Shown here: in pieces, positions 1-9,460 of the stretch
Numbering within the stretch: position 1 is the first letter of the stretch
Layout: each line of letters begins with the position of its first letter
Assembly: GCA_016702305.1 (NCBI GenBank)
Contig: JADJEH010000001.1
Span: forward strand, 372,001 to 436,000
DNA length: 64,000 bases
Direction: 5' to 3'
DNA from: a bacterium
GTDB taxonomy: Bacteria > Electryoneota > RPQS01
Position numbers and translations under genes: made by a program
Notes under the pieces: generated by a model
The model's database searches: none
What the model saw: only the letters and a program-made list of their open reading frames with translations
Told to the model about the DNA's origin: nothing

Positions 1-1
1 T

Positions 2-1897
2 CGCGAATTCGGCACCGGCTGCGTTAAAGTCACGCCCGCACACGATCCCAACGACTTCGAAATCGGCAATCGCCACAACCTCGAATTCCTGATCGTTATC
101 GGCCCCGATGGCAGGATGACGGATCTTGTTCCGCCGCAATTCCGCGGCCTCGACCGCAAGGAAGCACGCAAACAGGTTGTCGCTGCGCTTGAAGCCGACG
201 GTTTCCTCGAGAAAGTCGAACCCTACCAAACATCCGTCGGTCACAACGAACGGACCGGCACTGTCATCGAACCGCTGCTTTCCGAACAGTGGTTTGTCCG
301 CATGCAGGAGCTTGCGCAACCCGCCATCGCTGCCGTGCGCGAAGGCCGCGTCCGCTTCCATCCCGATCACTGGGAAAAGACCTACTTCCATTGGTTGGAA
401 AACGTGCGCGACTGGTGCATCTCGCGGCAAATCTGGTGGGGACATCGCATCCCGCTATGGACAGTCAAAGAAACCGGCGAAATTATCTGCACGCTCGATG
501 ATCCCAGCGGTGATCCCAAGTACGCCGGGCTCACACTCGTCCAGGACCCCGACGTGCTTGATACCTGGTTCTCATCGTGGCTCTGGCCGTTCTCGACGCT
601 CGGCTGGCCGCGCGACACCGAGGATCTTGCACACTTCTTTCCAAGTTCAACTCTGGTCACCGCGCCTGATATCATCTTCCTGTGGGTCGCGCGCATGATC
701 ATCTCGTCCGAAGAGGTTTTCGGCGTCGCACCCTACCAGGACGTTTACTTCACGGGCCTCGTTCGCGACATGCAGGGCCGCAAAATGTCCAAGTCGCTGG
801 GCAATTCGCCCGATCCGCTCGAGGTGATTGACAGCTACGGCGCCGACGCGCTGCGCTTCACCATCATCTCGCAAACCCCGCGCGGAGGCGATATTCGTTT
901 CGGCGTCGAACTCTGCGAGTTTGGCCGCAACTTCGCCAATAAACTTTGGAATGCGACGCGTTTCCTATTGATGAACGTGCCCGAAGAGGGTGATACGTTC
1001 GCCTTTACGCCCGTCGAAATTCTGCCCAGCGCGCCCGCCAATCTGATTGACCAGTGGATCACCTCAGCCTTCATGTCCTGCGTCCGCGACGTCGAAAAAG
1101 CACTCACCGAGTTCCGCTTCGCTGATGCCGCCAAACGCCTGCATGCGTTTATCTGGAACGACTTCTGTGACTGGTATCTAGAGTTGATCAAAGTGCGCTT
1201 GCAAGGGTCCGCCGATGAACGCGCCGACGCTCTGCGCCACGCCCTCGGTATCCTCCACGGCATCGTTCGCGCATTGCATCCCTTCATGCCGTTCGTCACC
1301 GAAGAAATCTACCACACGCTGAGCAGTCTGTCGGCCTCAAGTTGGCCCGCTGGTCATCGCCATGCCAGCATTATGGTCGCGCAATTCCCGCGCTATCAGG
1401 CCACGCTCGTCGTTCCCGAAGTTGAAGAACAATTCGGTAAGTTGCAGGACGTCGTCACCGCTCTCCGCAATATTCGCGGCGAATTGCGCATCGTGCCGTC
1501 ATTGCGCATCCCTGCGGGCATTCGCGCGGACCACAAGAAAATCGCAGATGAGTGGGAAGCCTTCGCGGACTTCGTAGTCAGACTGGCCGGCCTCGCCGAA
1601 CTGCATCTCGACGGCGCTCGGCCGAAAGGCAGCGCCTCCGCGATCGTGCAAGGCATCGAGGTCTATGTCCCGCTTCACGGCGTGATTGACGTCTCAGCCG
1701 AACGTGCTCGGCTGCAAAAAGAAGACGAACGCCTGTTGAAATTGGTCGAAGGCACGAAGTCTAAGCTCACCAACGCCAATTTCATCGAACGCGCAAAACC
1801 CGAAGTCGTGGACGCCGAACGCGAAAAGCTCACAGAGCTCGAACATGCACATATGAAAATCCGTCGCTTCCTGGAAGAACTCGAAGCCGCGCAATAA
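2..1897 (+). CDS. valS: Valyl-tRNA synthetase, 3' part (5' end outside window)
   Basis: Class I aminoacyl-tRNA synthetase that charges tRNA-Val in the cytoplasm and edits mischarged threonine. The frame is open from base 2, and 631 residues are present of a protein usually near 880. The first residues read EFGTGCVKVTPAHDPNDF, a hallmark of the ValRS editing domain, so only the N-terminal catalytic part is missing. The KMSKS signature that binds ATP and the tRNA acceptor end is at bases 782-796. The anticodon-binding helical domain follows (about 1020-1400). The C-terminal coiled-coil arm typical of ValRS is at about 1690-1890 (AERARLQKEDERLLKL). The gene ends cleanly at TAA, and a secreted-protein gene follows after 93 bases. 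Family assignment is certain. Confidence 0.97.
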   Translation, partial: REFGTGCVKVTPAHDPNDFEIGNRHNLEFLIVIGPDGRMTDLVPPQFRGLDRKEARKQVVAALEADGFLEKVEPYQTSVGHNERTGTVIEPLLSEQWFVRMQELAQPAIAAVREGRVRFHPDHWEKTYFHWLENVRDWCISRQIWWGHRIPLWTVKETGEIICTLDDPSGDPKYAGLTLVQDPDVLDTWFSSWLWPFSTLGWPRDTEDLAHFFPSSTLVTAPDIIFLWVARMIISSEEVFGVAPYQDVYFTGLVRDMQGRKMSKSLGNSPDPLEVIDSYGADALRFTIISQTPRGGDIRFGVELCEFGRNFANKLWNATRFLLMNVPEEGDTFAFTPVEILPSAPANLIDQWITSAFMSCVRDVEKALTEFRFADAAKRLHAFIWNDFCDWYLELIKVRLQGSADERADALRHALGILHGIVRALHPFMPFVTEEIYHTLSSLSASSWPAGHRHASIMVAQFPRYQATLVVPEVEEQFGKLQDVVTALRNIRGELRIVPSLRIPAGIRADHKKIADEWEAFADFVVRLAGLAELHLDGARPKGSASAIVQGIEVYVPLHGVIDVSAERARLQKEDERLLKLVEGTKSKLTNANFIERAKPEVVDAEREKLTELEHAHMKIRRFLEELEAAQ

Positions 1898-1909
1898 CGC
1901 GAGACATCG

Positions 1910-1956
1910 GCTCGCGCGGCGGGGAGTTTGCGATGCAGCTCTCCGCCGGAATCCGC
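1910..1956 (+). repeat. Dispersed palindromic element, family B, divergent copy
   Basis: The spacer after valS has the shape of the elements at 9702 and 16377: GCTCG, a GC-rich left arm, a GCGnnGC centre, then a CCGCC arm and AATCC. The arms GGCGGGGAG and CTCTCCGCC can pair. This copy is the most diverged of the clear ones. It sits just upstream of the next gene's ribosome-binding site. Identity by eye alignment only. Confidence 0.45.
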
Positions 1957-1990
1957 TCCTGTCAATTAAGTCCTTTTCTTCGAGGGGAAT

Positions 1991-3328
1991 ATGCTCAAAC
2001 TACTTCTGGCCATTCTCGCATGCGGCATCGCCGCTTCGGCGCAGGCCAAGCCTGGCGTGGCCGTCACCGTTTACAACGGCAACCTCGCGCTCGTCCGGGA
2101 CATCCGCGAAATGAGTTTCGATAACGGCATCAGTCAACTGCTGTTCCGCGACGTCGCCGCGCAGATTGATCAGTCGTCCGTTCACTTCTCCGCGCCCGGC
2201 GTCACGCTGCTCGAACAGGACTACGACTACGATCTCGTTTCACCCGAAAAACTGCTCGCGAAATACGTAGATCAGCATGTCGAAGTCATCACCGAGTCCG
2301 GCGATCTCGCCGACGGCACGCTGCTCACCTCATCGCCGCAGAATATCGTCCTGCAATCGAAGGACGGCACGCTGCGCTCCCTGCTCACGGAGTCCATCCT
2401 CGAAGTCCGCTTCCCCAAACTTCCGGAAGGACTGATCACTCGCCCTACGCTGCGCTGGCTTGTCAATAGTCCGGCCGCCGCCAAGAAAGAGACCGAGGTA
2501 TCCTATCTGACCGGCGGAATGAACTGGAATGCCGACTACGTCTGCGTCATTGACGAGAGCAACAAAGCCGACCTCGGCGCGTGGGTCACGCTGAACAATA
2601 GTTCCGGTGCGTCCTACAGAAACGCGAAGCTGAAACTCATCGCCGGCGAAGTCCACCGCGCCGCGCCACCCCAACCGAAGTACAACGACTTCCTTCGCGC
2701 TGAAGCGATGACGATGGCCGATGGCGGTAATCAGTTTTCCGAGAAGTCCTTTTTCGAGTATCATCTCTACACATTGGACCGCCCCACCGACGTTCTCGAC
2801 AATCAGACCAAGCAGGTTAGTCTCTTCCCAAATGCGGACGTGCAGACCAAACGCATCTACGAGTATGATCATCAGCGCGACAATAACAGCGTTTCGGTTT
2901 CACTTGAGTTCATGAATTCCAAAGAGAACGACCTTGGCATTCCCCTGCCCGCCGGTCGCGTGCGCGTCTTCCAGAAGGACTCAGACGGTTCACAGGAGTT
3001 CATCGGCGAAGACAACCTTGAGCACACGCCGCGCGACGAAAAAGTCCGCGTGATGATTGGCAACGCCTTCGATATCGCCGTCGAACGGGTGCAGAAGGAC
3101 TATCGGCAGATCAGCAACACGGTCTATGAGCAGGACATTGAAGTGAAACTGCGCAACCGCAAGACGGATACGGTCAGCATCATCGTCGTGGATCACGTGT
3201 GGGGCGAGTGGGAAGTCCTCAAGTCGAGCCTGCCGCATCGAAAGATTTCAGCAAACAAACTTGAATTTGACGTGACCGCCGCGCCCGATAAAGAGGTCGT
3301 ACTGACCTACACCATTCGCAATCGCTAA
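1991..3328 (+). CDS. DUF4139-family secreted protein
   Basis: 445 residues with a clear signal peptide (positively charged start, hydrophobic core, cleavage after AQA near residue 19), so the mature protein is exported. From residue 25 to the end it matches the layout of DUF4139 proteins: an N-terminal beta part (VTVYNGNLALVRD) and a large beta-rich domain with the family-typical YLTGGMNWNADYV near residue 165. No catalytic residues are evident and the molecular role of the family is not established. Start is the ATG at 1991, with a GAGGGG ribosome-binding site about 5 bases upstream. recG starts 6 bases after the stop, so the two are probably co-transcribed. The domain call is confident; the function is unknown. 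Confidence 0.85.
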   Translation: MLKLLLAILACGIAASAQAKPGVAVTVYNGNLALVRDIREMSFDNGISQLLFRDVAAQIDQSSVHFSAPGVTLLEQDYDYDLVSPEKLLAKYVDQHVEVITESGDLADGTLLTSSPQNIVLQSKDGTLRSLLTESILEVRFPKLPEGLITRPTLRWLVNSPAAAKKETEVSYLTGGMNWNADYVCVIDESNKADLGAWVTLNNSSGASYRNAKLKLIAGEVHRAAPPQPKYNDFLRAEAMTMADGGNQFSEKSFFEYHLYTLDRPTDVLDNQTKQVSLFPNADVQTKRIYEYDHQRDNNSVSVSLEFMNSKENDLGIPLPAGRVRVFQKDSDGSQEFIGEDNLEHTPRDEKVRVMIGNAFDIAVERVQKDYRQISNTVYEQDIEVKLRNRKTDTVSIIVVDHVWGEWEVLKSSLPHRKISANKLEFDVTAAPDKEVVLTYTIRNR

Positions 3329-3334
3329 CGTGCC

Positions 3335-5431
3335 GTGCCCGCCCTGCTCGCCGAACCCGTCTCGACTCTCCGCGCCATTGGTGAGTTCCGTAGCAAGGCC
3401 CTCGAAAAGATCGGTGTCCGCACGCTTGAGGACTTGATTCGCTACTATCCGCGCCGCTACCTCGACCGTTCACGCCAATTGCGCATTCGCGACCTTGTGC
3501 CTACCGACTACGAGGTCACGGTCGTTGGTAAAGTCATAAGCGTTGACCTCCGTCGTACCCGCGCCGGTAGATCCATTCTCACGGCGCTGATCAACGACCT
3601 GTCCGGCACATTGCGCTGCGTCTGGTTTCAAGGCACACAATACTGGCACAAACAGTTGGTCGTGGATGAGCTGATTGCCGTGAGCGGCAAGCTCGGCGAC
3701 AGCGACAATCGCGATTTCGTCCATCCCGCCATTGACCGCCTCGGCGCGGACGGCGACGAAACGCGTATGTTTGAAACGGGCCAAATTGTCGCGCTCTACC
3801 CGCTTTCGCTCGACCTGCGCAAAGTCGGTCTCGAATCGCGCACCCTGCGCCGCATTCAACTGGATGCTCTCACGCTCGTGCGCACTGAACTGGCCGAATT
3901 TCTGCCGCCTGACGACTTGGCCGTCGTTGATGCGCTGCCGCTGGCTGAAGCACTCGTCCAAGTCCATTTCCCCGAGACATCTGAACTCCTCGCGCGAGCG
4001 TGGCGCCGTATCCGCTATGAGGAGCTGTTCTTTCATCAACTGTTGTTCGCGCTGCGCAAGCACTTCAACAAAGTCCTGCCCGGCGTTGGCCCGTTTGAGA
4101 ACATCGGCCCTATTACCCGCAAAGTCCTCGACGCGCTGCCGTTTCCCTTGACTGAGGGACAAAAGGACGTGCTGAAAGACGTTCGAGCCGATCTCGCCAG
4201 CCCGATTCCCATGCAGCGCCTGTTGCATGGCGAAGTCGGATCGGGAAAGACCACCGTCGCGCTGCTCGCCGCGGCCATGGCCGCCGATGCCGGTTTTCAA
4301 ACCGCTTTCATGGCGCCCACCGAGATTCTTGCGCAACAGCACGCCCGTACCCTGGCGCCGCCGGCTCACGCCGCAGGCCTCAACCTCCGCATCTTGCGCG
4401 GCAAGCAAACCGTCGCGCAAAAACGGGAAATTCTCTCCGCCGCCGCCGCGGGCGCCGTGGACATTCTTGTGGGCACCCACGCGCTGCTAAACGAAAAACT
4501 CAAGTTTCCGCGCCTCGGCCTGCTCGTCATAGATGAGCAGCATCGCTTCGGAGTCGAACAACGCGCCCAGCTCTCCAGCAAAGGTAAACGTCCCAATCTG
4601 CTCGTCATGACCGCCACGCCGATTCCGCGTACGTTGCGCTTGGCCGAGTTGGGCGACCTTGACGTCTCGACTCTCAAAGAATTGCCCGGCGGGCCGCGCA
4701 GCGTCACCACCGCCGTTCGCTTCGCGCCCGATCGCGAACGTGTTTACAAATTTCTGATCAAACAGGCGCAAAGCGGTCAGCGCGTCTTCATCATCTGTCC
4801 GCTCGTTGAAGAGTCCGACAAAATCCAAGTCGAAGCCGCCGTGGATTATCACAAGCGGGTCGCCAATGGTGCGCTCCGCGCTGTCAACGTCGGCCTCTTG
4901 CATGGGCGGATGGACTCCGAAGACAAAGAAGCAGCTATCAAGGCCTTCCGCGATGGAGTGACGCCGATCCTTGTTGCCACTCCCGTCGTCGAAGTCGGCG
5001 TGGATGTCCCCGACGCGTCTGTTATGGTCATCGAAAACCCCGAGCGCATCGGCCTGGCCGCCCTGCATCAGTTGCGCGGCCGCATTGGCCGCAAAGGACA
5101 AAAGTCCGTCTTCATCCTGCTGCCCGGCGCGAAGATAACCGCCGATGCCCAGGCCCGTCTCGAAGCCATTCAATCCACCAACGACGGCTTCGAAATCGCT
5201 GAACTGGATTTCCAACTTCGCGGAGCCGGTGAACTCTTCGGCACGCGCCAATCCGGCGAATCCGAACATCGGCACTATCTCCCCGAACGCGATGAGCCGC
5301 TCTTGAAATACGCCCATGAACGCGCCTTCACGCTCGTCGCTCACGATCCCGAGCTCTCCGACTTTCCGCTGTTGCGCGAAAAATTCCGCGCCACACATCT
5401 GCCCAAATTGGGTCTGCTCGCCGGCGGCTGA
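3335..5431 (+). CDS. recG: ATP-dependent DNA helicase RecG
   Basis: 698 residues, full length for RecG, which remodels stalled replication forks and branch-migrates Holliday junctions. The wedge/OB-fold domain is N-terminal (about 50-160). Superfamily 2 motifs follow in order: Walker A GEVGSGKTT at about residues 297-305, the DEQH box (DEQHRFG) at about 400, TATPIPRTL, and the late arginine-finger motif with RGRIGRKGQ near residue 580. The N-terminus is compact, with little before the helix-hairpin-like start. Start is GTG at 3335, since no ATG lies in a suitable place. It probably shares a transcript with the DUF4139 gene. parA follows after a 55-base spacer. Identification is firm. Confidence 0.96.
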   Translation: MPALLAEPVSTLRAIGEFRSKALEKIGVRTLEDLIRYYPRRYLDRSRQLRIRDLVPTDYEVTVVGKVISVDLRRTRAGRSILTALINDLSGTLRCVWFQGTQYWHKQLVVDELIAVSGKLGDSDNRDFVHPAIDRLGADGDETRMFETGQIVALYPLSLDLRKVGLESRTLRRIQLDALTLVRTELAEFLPPDDLAVVDALPLAEALVQVHFPETSELLARAWRRIRYEELFFHQLLFALRKHFNKVLPGVGPFENIGPITRKVLDALPFPLTEGQKDVLKDVRADLASPIPMQRLLHGEVGSGKTTVALLAAAMAADAGFQTAFMAPTEILAQQHARTLAPPAHAAGLNLRILRGKQTVAQKREILSAAAAGAVDILVGTHALLNEKLKFPRLGLLVIDEQHRFGVEQRAQLSSKGKRPNLLVMTATPIPRTLRLAELGDLDVSTLKELPGGPRSVTTAVRFAPDRERVYKFLIKQAQSGQRVFIICPLVEESDKIQVEAAVDYHKRVANGALRAVNVGLLHGRMDSEDKEAAIKAFRDGVTPILVATPVVEVGVDVPDASVMVIENPERIGLAALHQLRGRIGRKGQKSVFILLPGAKITADAQARLEAIQSTNDGFEIAELDFQLRGAGELFGTRQSGESEHRHYLPERDEPLLKYAHERAFTLVAHDPELSDFPLLREKFRATHLPKLGLLAGG

Positions 5432-5486
5432 CGCACCACGCGCCGCCGCACTGCCGCTTAGTCGCCTTGTACACACTGGAGTCATG

Positions 5487-6278
5487 ATGCCCACGAAAAC
5501 GATCGCAGTCGCCAACCAAAAAGGCGGCGTCGGCAAAACCACTACCGCCGTTCATCTCGCCGCCGGTATGGCCCTCGAAGGCTATACCACGCTGCTCGTG
5601 GATCTCGATCCGCAGGCCAACGCGACCGCCGGTTTAGGGGTCACGCCCGCCGAAACGCAGATCGGTATCTACGACGTCCTGATCAACGAAACGCCGGCAG
5701 GCGAAGCGGTGCGGCCCACCAATGTCGCCGGACTGAGCATCCTGCCTGCGGACACACGTTTGCACGGCGCTGAAATCGAGCTCGTCTCGAAACTCGCGCG
5801 CGAACGCATTCTCGCCGAGGCCCTCGCCCGGCTTGACAATCTCTTTCAGTTCATCGTCCTCGATACGCCGCCGTCGCTCGGGCTATTGACGCTCAATGCC
5901 ATGGCCGCCGCCGATTCGATTCTGGTTCCTATGCAATGCGAATACTACGCCCTCGAAGGGCTCGCGCAGTTGATGAAATCTGTCAATCTCGTCAAACGGC
6001 ACTTGAACACCTCCCTCGAAATTGAAGGCATTCTGCTCACGATGTACGACGGTCGCTTGAACCTTACCAAACAAGTCGCCGACGAAATCACCGGCGTCTT
6101 CGATAAGCGCGTCTACAAAACCATGATCCTCCGCAATGTCCGGCTCTCCGAGGCGCCCAGCTTCGGGCAAACCGTCTATACGTATGATCCCGTGAGTCGC
6201 GGCGCTCAAAATTACCGTGAATTCACCGTCGAATTCCTCAGTCATCAGCAACTCCCGCCGCGCGAGGCCGTCGCATGA
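5487..6278 (+). CDS. parA: ParA/Soj chromosome-partitioning ATPase
   Basis: 263-residue deviant-Walker ATPase that binds DNA non-specifically when ATP-bound and moves ParB-parS complexes during segregation. The deviant Walker A, KGGVGKTTT, with its signature first lysine, begins near residue 11. The Walker B region (DLDPQANATAG) and the switch DTPPSLGLLTLNA follow. The frame is open well upstream, but GGAG at 5478-5481 places the start at 5487 (spacer 5) rather than at the adjacent ATG 5484. The stop overlaps the parB start (ATGA), so the pair is translationally coupled. No parS site was found in the window. Confidence 0.95.
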   Translation: MPTKTIAVANQKGGVGKTTTAVHLAAGMALEGYTTLLVDLDPQANATAGLGVTPAETQIGIYDVLINETPAGEAVRPTNVAGLSILPADTRLHGAEIELVSKLARERILAEALARLDNLFQFIVLDTPPSLGLLTLNAMAAADSILVPMQCEYYALEGLAQLMKSVNLVKRHLNTSLEIEGILLTMYDGRLNLTKQVADEITGVFDKRVYKTMILRNVRLSEAPSFGQTVYTYDPVSRGAQNYREFTVEFLSHQQLPPREAVA

Positions 6279-7153
6279 AATCTCACAAAGCTTTAGGCAA
6301 AGGACTACGCGCGCTGATTTCGGATGAGGATGTCACGTCTTCCACCACGACGCCCGTGCCCGAGATCGTGCATCTCGACATCGAGCTGATAGATCCAAAT
6401 CCCTTCCAGCCCCGCCAGATCTTCAACGACGAAGCCATTGAAGATCTCAAGAACTCGATCCTCAAACAGGGCCTCTTGCAGCCCGTCGTCGTGCGACCCG
6501 CCGGAACGCGCTTCCAACTAATTCTCGGCGAGCGCCGCCTGCGAGCCACACGCGCCGCCGGAATGACCACCATTGCCGCGCAAGTCCGCGTCGTTGAGAG
6601 TTCCGAAGAGATGCTTGAACTCGCGATTCTCGAAAACGTCCATCGCGAGGATCTCACGCCCATTGAATTGGCGCAGGCCATCGTCCGCCTCCAGCAGCAG
6701 TACGGCTTGACGCAGGAGGCCGTCGCCGAAAAAATGGGCATGAGCCGCGCCCACATCGCTAATCTCGTGCGGCTGCTGAAACTGCCCGAACGCATTCAAA
6801 CTGCGCTCACCGAAGGCAAACTTACGATGGGACACGCGCGCGCCTTACTCTCCGTCGTGGATGAAGGTCAGCAGCTTGATCTTTTCGAGCGCTTTCTCGT
6901 GGACGGCAAAGTCACGGTTCGCACAGCGGAAGCCCTGACCCGCAAGAAGAAAGTACCCACCAAGGCCGAAGCGGCAACAATGAAAGCCGCCGACTCAAGG
7001 GAAGCCCGTGCTATTGCTCAGGTCGAGAACTCTCTCTCGCGGCAACTGGCCACTCGCGTGCGCATCAAACCCAAAGGCCGCGGCGGTACCATTGAAATCA
7101 CGTACTACACGTTAGATGATCTGAACCGCCTCTTAGAGTTAGTGGACCGCTAA
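6275..7153 (+). CDS. parB: ParB/Spo0J chromosome-partitioning protein
   Basis: 292 residues. ParB binds parS, spreads as a CTP-dependent DNA clamp and stimulates ParA. The N-terminus LGKGLRALI is the usual ParA-stimulating segment. The ParB/sulfiredoxin-like CTPase domain (about 30-120) carries PFQPR and GERRLRATRAAG. The central helix-turn-helix parS-binding domain (about 125-220) includes TQEAVAEKMGMSRAHIANLVRLLKLP. A small dimerisation domain ends the protein. It overlaps parA by 4 bases. Such pairs often lie near the replication origin, which is of interest given the possible skew change near 22-29 kb. Confidence 0.96.
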   Translation: MKSHKALGKGLRALISDEDVTSSTTTPVPEIVHLDIELIDPNPFQPRQIFNDEAIEDLKNSILKQGLLQPVVVRPAGTRFQLILGERRLRATRAAGMTTIAAQVRVVESSEEMLELAILENVHREDLTPIELAQAIVRLQQQYGLTQEAVAEKMGMSRAHIANLVRLLKLPERIQTALTEGKLTMGHARALLSVVDEGQQLDLFERFLVDGKVTVRTAEALTRKKKVPTKAEAATMKAADSREARAIAQVENSLSRQLATRVRIKPKGRGGTIEITYYTLDDLNRLLELVDR

Positions 7154-7198
7154 CAAGTCCTCCGCAATTTATCAATTATAATTCATCCTATCCGCCCT

Positions 7199-7996
7199 GT
7201 GTCTCCCCGTCGCCCACCCCCACGCCCATTCGATCGCTCAGCCTACTATTCGCCCGATCGCCCGCTGCAAATCTACGGTCGTAAACCGATCCTTGAAGCG
7301 CTGCGACGCGGATTAGTCGAAGAGCTCACCATCGCGCCCAATGCACACGGTCAGGTGATTGACGACATTCGGGCGCTTGCCAGCCGCTTGAGAGTTCCGC
7401 TTTCCTCGGGCGCCGTCGAGTCGCAGGATATGGATAGCCCCTCGCAAGGTGTTTGCGCCAATATTCGCAAGCCCGACATCAGTTCGGACGTTCATGACCT
7501 TGACGACTTAGTCTCCCAGAAACCAGCCCCGCTCGTGCTCATGCTGGACGGCATCGAGGACCCGCGCAATTTCGGCGCAATTCTCCGCTCCGCCTACGCC
7601 GCCGGGGCCGATGCCGTGATCTTTCGCAGCCGCCGTCAGGCTCCTATCACCGATACCGTCTTCAAAACCTCGGCAGGTGGCGCAGCGCTCGTCAACCTCT
7701 TCGAAGTTACCAATCTCGATCAGACCGTCCGTACATTGAAAGAGTCCGGATGGTGGATCGTCGCTGCGGCAGCCGAAGAGCATTCGCGCGTCTACTCCGA
7801 GTTCGACTGGGATCGCCCGACCGTACTCATCCTCGGCGCCGAAGGACCTGGAGTTTCATCTCTCTTACTAAAGCGCGCCGACCTGACCGTCAAGATACCC
7901 TTGTACCGCGACTTTGACAGCCTCAATGTCTCTGCCGCCGCAGCAGTGCTCCTCTTTGAGGCTGCGAAAGCTCGTCAGCTTGAGCCAAAAGTCTAA
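7199..7996 (+). CDS. rlmB: TrmH/RlmB-family 23S rRNA 2'-O-ribose methyltransferase
   Basis: 265 residues. SPOUT-fold enzyme that uses S-adenosylmethionine to methylate a guanosine ribose in 23S rRNA (RlmB) or a related RNA. The substrate-binding N-terminal domain starts with IYGRKPILEALR near residue 24. The knotted SPOUT domain has all three family motifs: DGIEDPRNFGAILRSA near residue 118, LGAEGPGVSSLL near 215, and IPLYRDFDSLNVSAAAAVLL near 235. Start is GTG at 7199 with no strong ribosome-binding site. A TATAAT at 7177-7182 lies just upstream, but its -35 region is poor. The exact target base cannot be told from the sequence. Confidence 0.9.
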   Translation: MSPRRPPPRPFDRSAYYSPDRPLQIYGRKPILEALRRGLVEELTIAPNAHGQVIDDIRALASRLRVPLSSGAVESQDMDSPSQGVCANIRKPDISSDVHDLDDLVSQKPAPLVLMLDGIEDPRNFGAILRSAYAAGADAVIFRSRRQAPITDTVFKTSAGGAALVNLFEVTNLDQTVRTLKESGWWIVAAAAEEHSRVYSEFDWDRPTVLILGAEGPGVSSLLLKRADLTVKIPLYRDFDSLNVSAAAAVLLFEAAKARQLEPKV

Positions 7997-8037
7997 TAAA
8001 AATAAATATTAAACACGCCCCTCGTAAAATCTTTCAC

Positions 8038-8066
8038 TTGACACTCCTTGTCAGATTCTGTATATT
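8038..8066 (+). promoter_or_regulatory. Sigma-70-type promoter for the M23 peptidase/bactofilin unit
   Basis: TTGACA at 8038-8043, a 17-base spacer, and TATATT at 8061-8066. Transcription would start near 8073, about 30 bases before the M23 start codon. The architecture matches those at 35603 and 39221, so this looks like the housekeeping promoter form of the organism. It may also feed the downstream ATP synthase genes, since no terminator is visible before them. Confidence 0.85.
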
Positions 8067-8101
8067 CCCGGATTGTTAGCCTCCATGCAGCCTGAGTAGA
8101 G

Positions 8102-8941
8102 ATGCCGAACCGCCCAAGTCAATGGACCGTCGTCGTCCTCTCCGAAAATCAGGCCCAAATGCGCCAGTTTCGTTTCCATCGAAACTGGTTCATCGTTGCC
8201 GTCGGAGCTGCCATCGGGCTCTTGGCGCTGCTCTTTGTGTTTGCTGGTTTAACGATTTCACTGTCCGGGCAAGTCGAGGACAATACGGCCCTTAAAGCCC
8301 GTGTCGTCGAACTCGAGGCCACCAACGAACGCATCCGCGATATCGCCGAGCGCTTGGCCGAGTTGAAGCAGTTTGAAGAACAGCTTCGCCGCGGCCTCCA
8401 GCTCCCGCAAGGAGCACTACCCAAGGGCGACGCCCTCGAACCGACGCCCAATGCCGCACCGCTCCGGGAAGAAATCTCCCGGCCCGCCGATCTCCAAGGC
8501 ATCTATAGCGAACGGATCACCGAGATCGCGACCGATGGCGTCCTGCCGACCGACATCCCGACGCATCCCCCTGTACGCGGCTACGTAACCCGTAAGTTTG
8601 AACTGTCCAGTACGCTCCACGAAACCGGGCACTTCGGCTTGGATGTCGCCGGACGTATTGGAACCCCGATCAACGCCAGCGCCAACGGCTTGGTCATCTT
8701 CTCCGGCTGGAGCTATCCCTACGGCAACTTGGTTGTCATTGAGCATAAGTCCGGCTACACCACCTTCTACGGGCACAATCAGATTCTGCTCGTCGAACCC
8801 GGCGACCGTGTCCTGATGGGACAGCCGATCGCGTTGCTGGGTAACTCCGGGCGCAGTTCCGCGCCGCATCTTCACTTCGAAATCTGGAAAGATGGACTCC
8901 GGGTGGACCCCGAATCCCTCTTGGCGCGCAGTGCCGGTTGA
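8102..8941 (+). CDS. M23-family cell-wall endopeptidase, membrane-anchored
   Basis: 279 residues. One transmembrane segment (about 28-54) follows a basic cytoplasmic start. A coiled coil (about 60-105, ALKARVVELEATNERIRD) follows, then a linker and a LytM/M23 zinc peptidase domain (about 165-275). The zinc ligands are visible as H177 and D181 in HFGLD and H258 in HLHFE; FYGHNQ carries the catalytic histidine region. The enzyme should cut peptidoglycan cross-links from the periplasmic side. The bactofilin gene follows after 56 bases. M23 peptidase-bactofilin pairs are an established cell-shape module in other bacteria (for example Helicobacter CcmA with Csd peptidases), so a role in shape or local wall remodelling is a fair inference. 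Confidence 0.92.
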   Translation: MPNRPSQWTVVVLSENQAQMRQFRFHRNWFIVAVGAAIGLLALLFVFAGLTISLSGQVEDNTALKARVVELEATNERIRDIAERLAELKQFEEQLRRGLQLPQGALPKGDALEPTPNAAPLREEISRPADLQGIYSERITEIATDGVLPTDIPTHPPVRGYVTRKFELSSTLHETGHFGLDVAGRIGTPINASANGLVIFSGWSYPYGNLVVIEHKSGYTTFYGHNQILLVEPGDRVLMGQPIALLGNSGRSSAPHLHFEIWKDGLRVDPESLLARSAG

Positions 8942-8997
8942 TATGCTCAACCGTTCCCGCGCCCTCTTCCTTTCATATTAATCGAGAGGACGGGCTC

Positions 8998-9459
8998 ATG
9001 GCTAAATGGACTCGCTTTACCGCGTCGGAAAACTTCGCCGGTGAAATGTCCACCTTGCTCGCGAAAGATGCCGAAATCAACGGCACTCTGCGCACGCAAG
9101 GTTCCCTCCGTATTGACGGCCGAGTCAGCGGAGATGTATTCTGTGCCAAAATGGTCACCATCGGTTCCTCAGGGTCCGTGGATGGGAATATTCAGGCCGA
9201 AAGCATCATTGTGGCCGGCCGAGTAAAAGGATCGCTGGTCGCCAAACAAAAAGTGCACCTCGAAGCGACCGCTGAATTGATCGGTGACCTGTCCGCAGGC
9301 AAACTCTCGATTCAGGAAGGCGCGCGCGTCCGCGGTCATACCGCGACTGACGAAACAAGCCTACCGTCCTCCCGGCCCGTCACCCCGACGACTGCCGAGT
9401 CCTTCGACGACGATGCCTCGACGATGGTCCCGCGCAATCGCCCTGTCGCCGCCAACTGA
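8998..9459 (+). CDS. Bactofilin
   Basis: 153 residues with a central DUF583 beta-helix (about 20-120) whose short hydrophobic repeats are visible (GTLRTQGSLRIDGRVSGDV, SIIVAGRVKGSL, GDLSAGKLSIQEGARVRG), flanked by disordered tails. Bactofilins polymerise without nucleotide into membrane-associated filaments that position cell-wall enzymes. The start ATG at 8998 has GAGAGGA 7 bases upstream; the frame is open farther up, but without a ribosome-binding site. The neighbouring M23 peptidase is the likely partner. The C-terminal tail is Thr/Ser/Pro-rich and of unknown role. Confidence 0.93.
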   Translation: MAKWTRFTASENFAGEMSTLLAKDAEINGTLRTQGSLRIDGRVSGDVFCAKMVTIGSSGSVDGNIQAESIIVAGRVKGSLVAKQKVHLEATAELIGDLSAGKLSIQEGARVRGHTATDETSLPSSRPVTPTTAESFDDDASTMVPRNRPVAAN

Positions 9460-9460
9460 T

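Noticed and set aside
5316..5486. A longer parA start that would overlap recG
   Set aside because: The extra residues do not resemble ParA, and a ribosome-binding site supports the start at 5487.
8164..8188. Perfect 9-base inverted repeat CCAGTTTCG/CGAAACTGG
   Set aside because: It lies inside the M23 peptidase coding sequence, encoding a charged stretch before the membrane helix, with no sign of regulation; probably coincidence.
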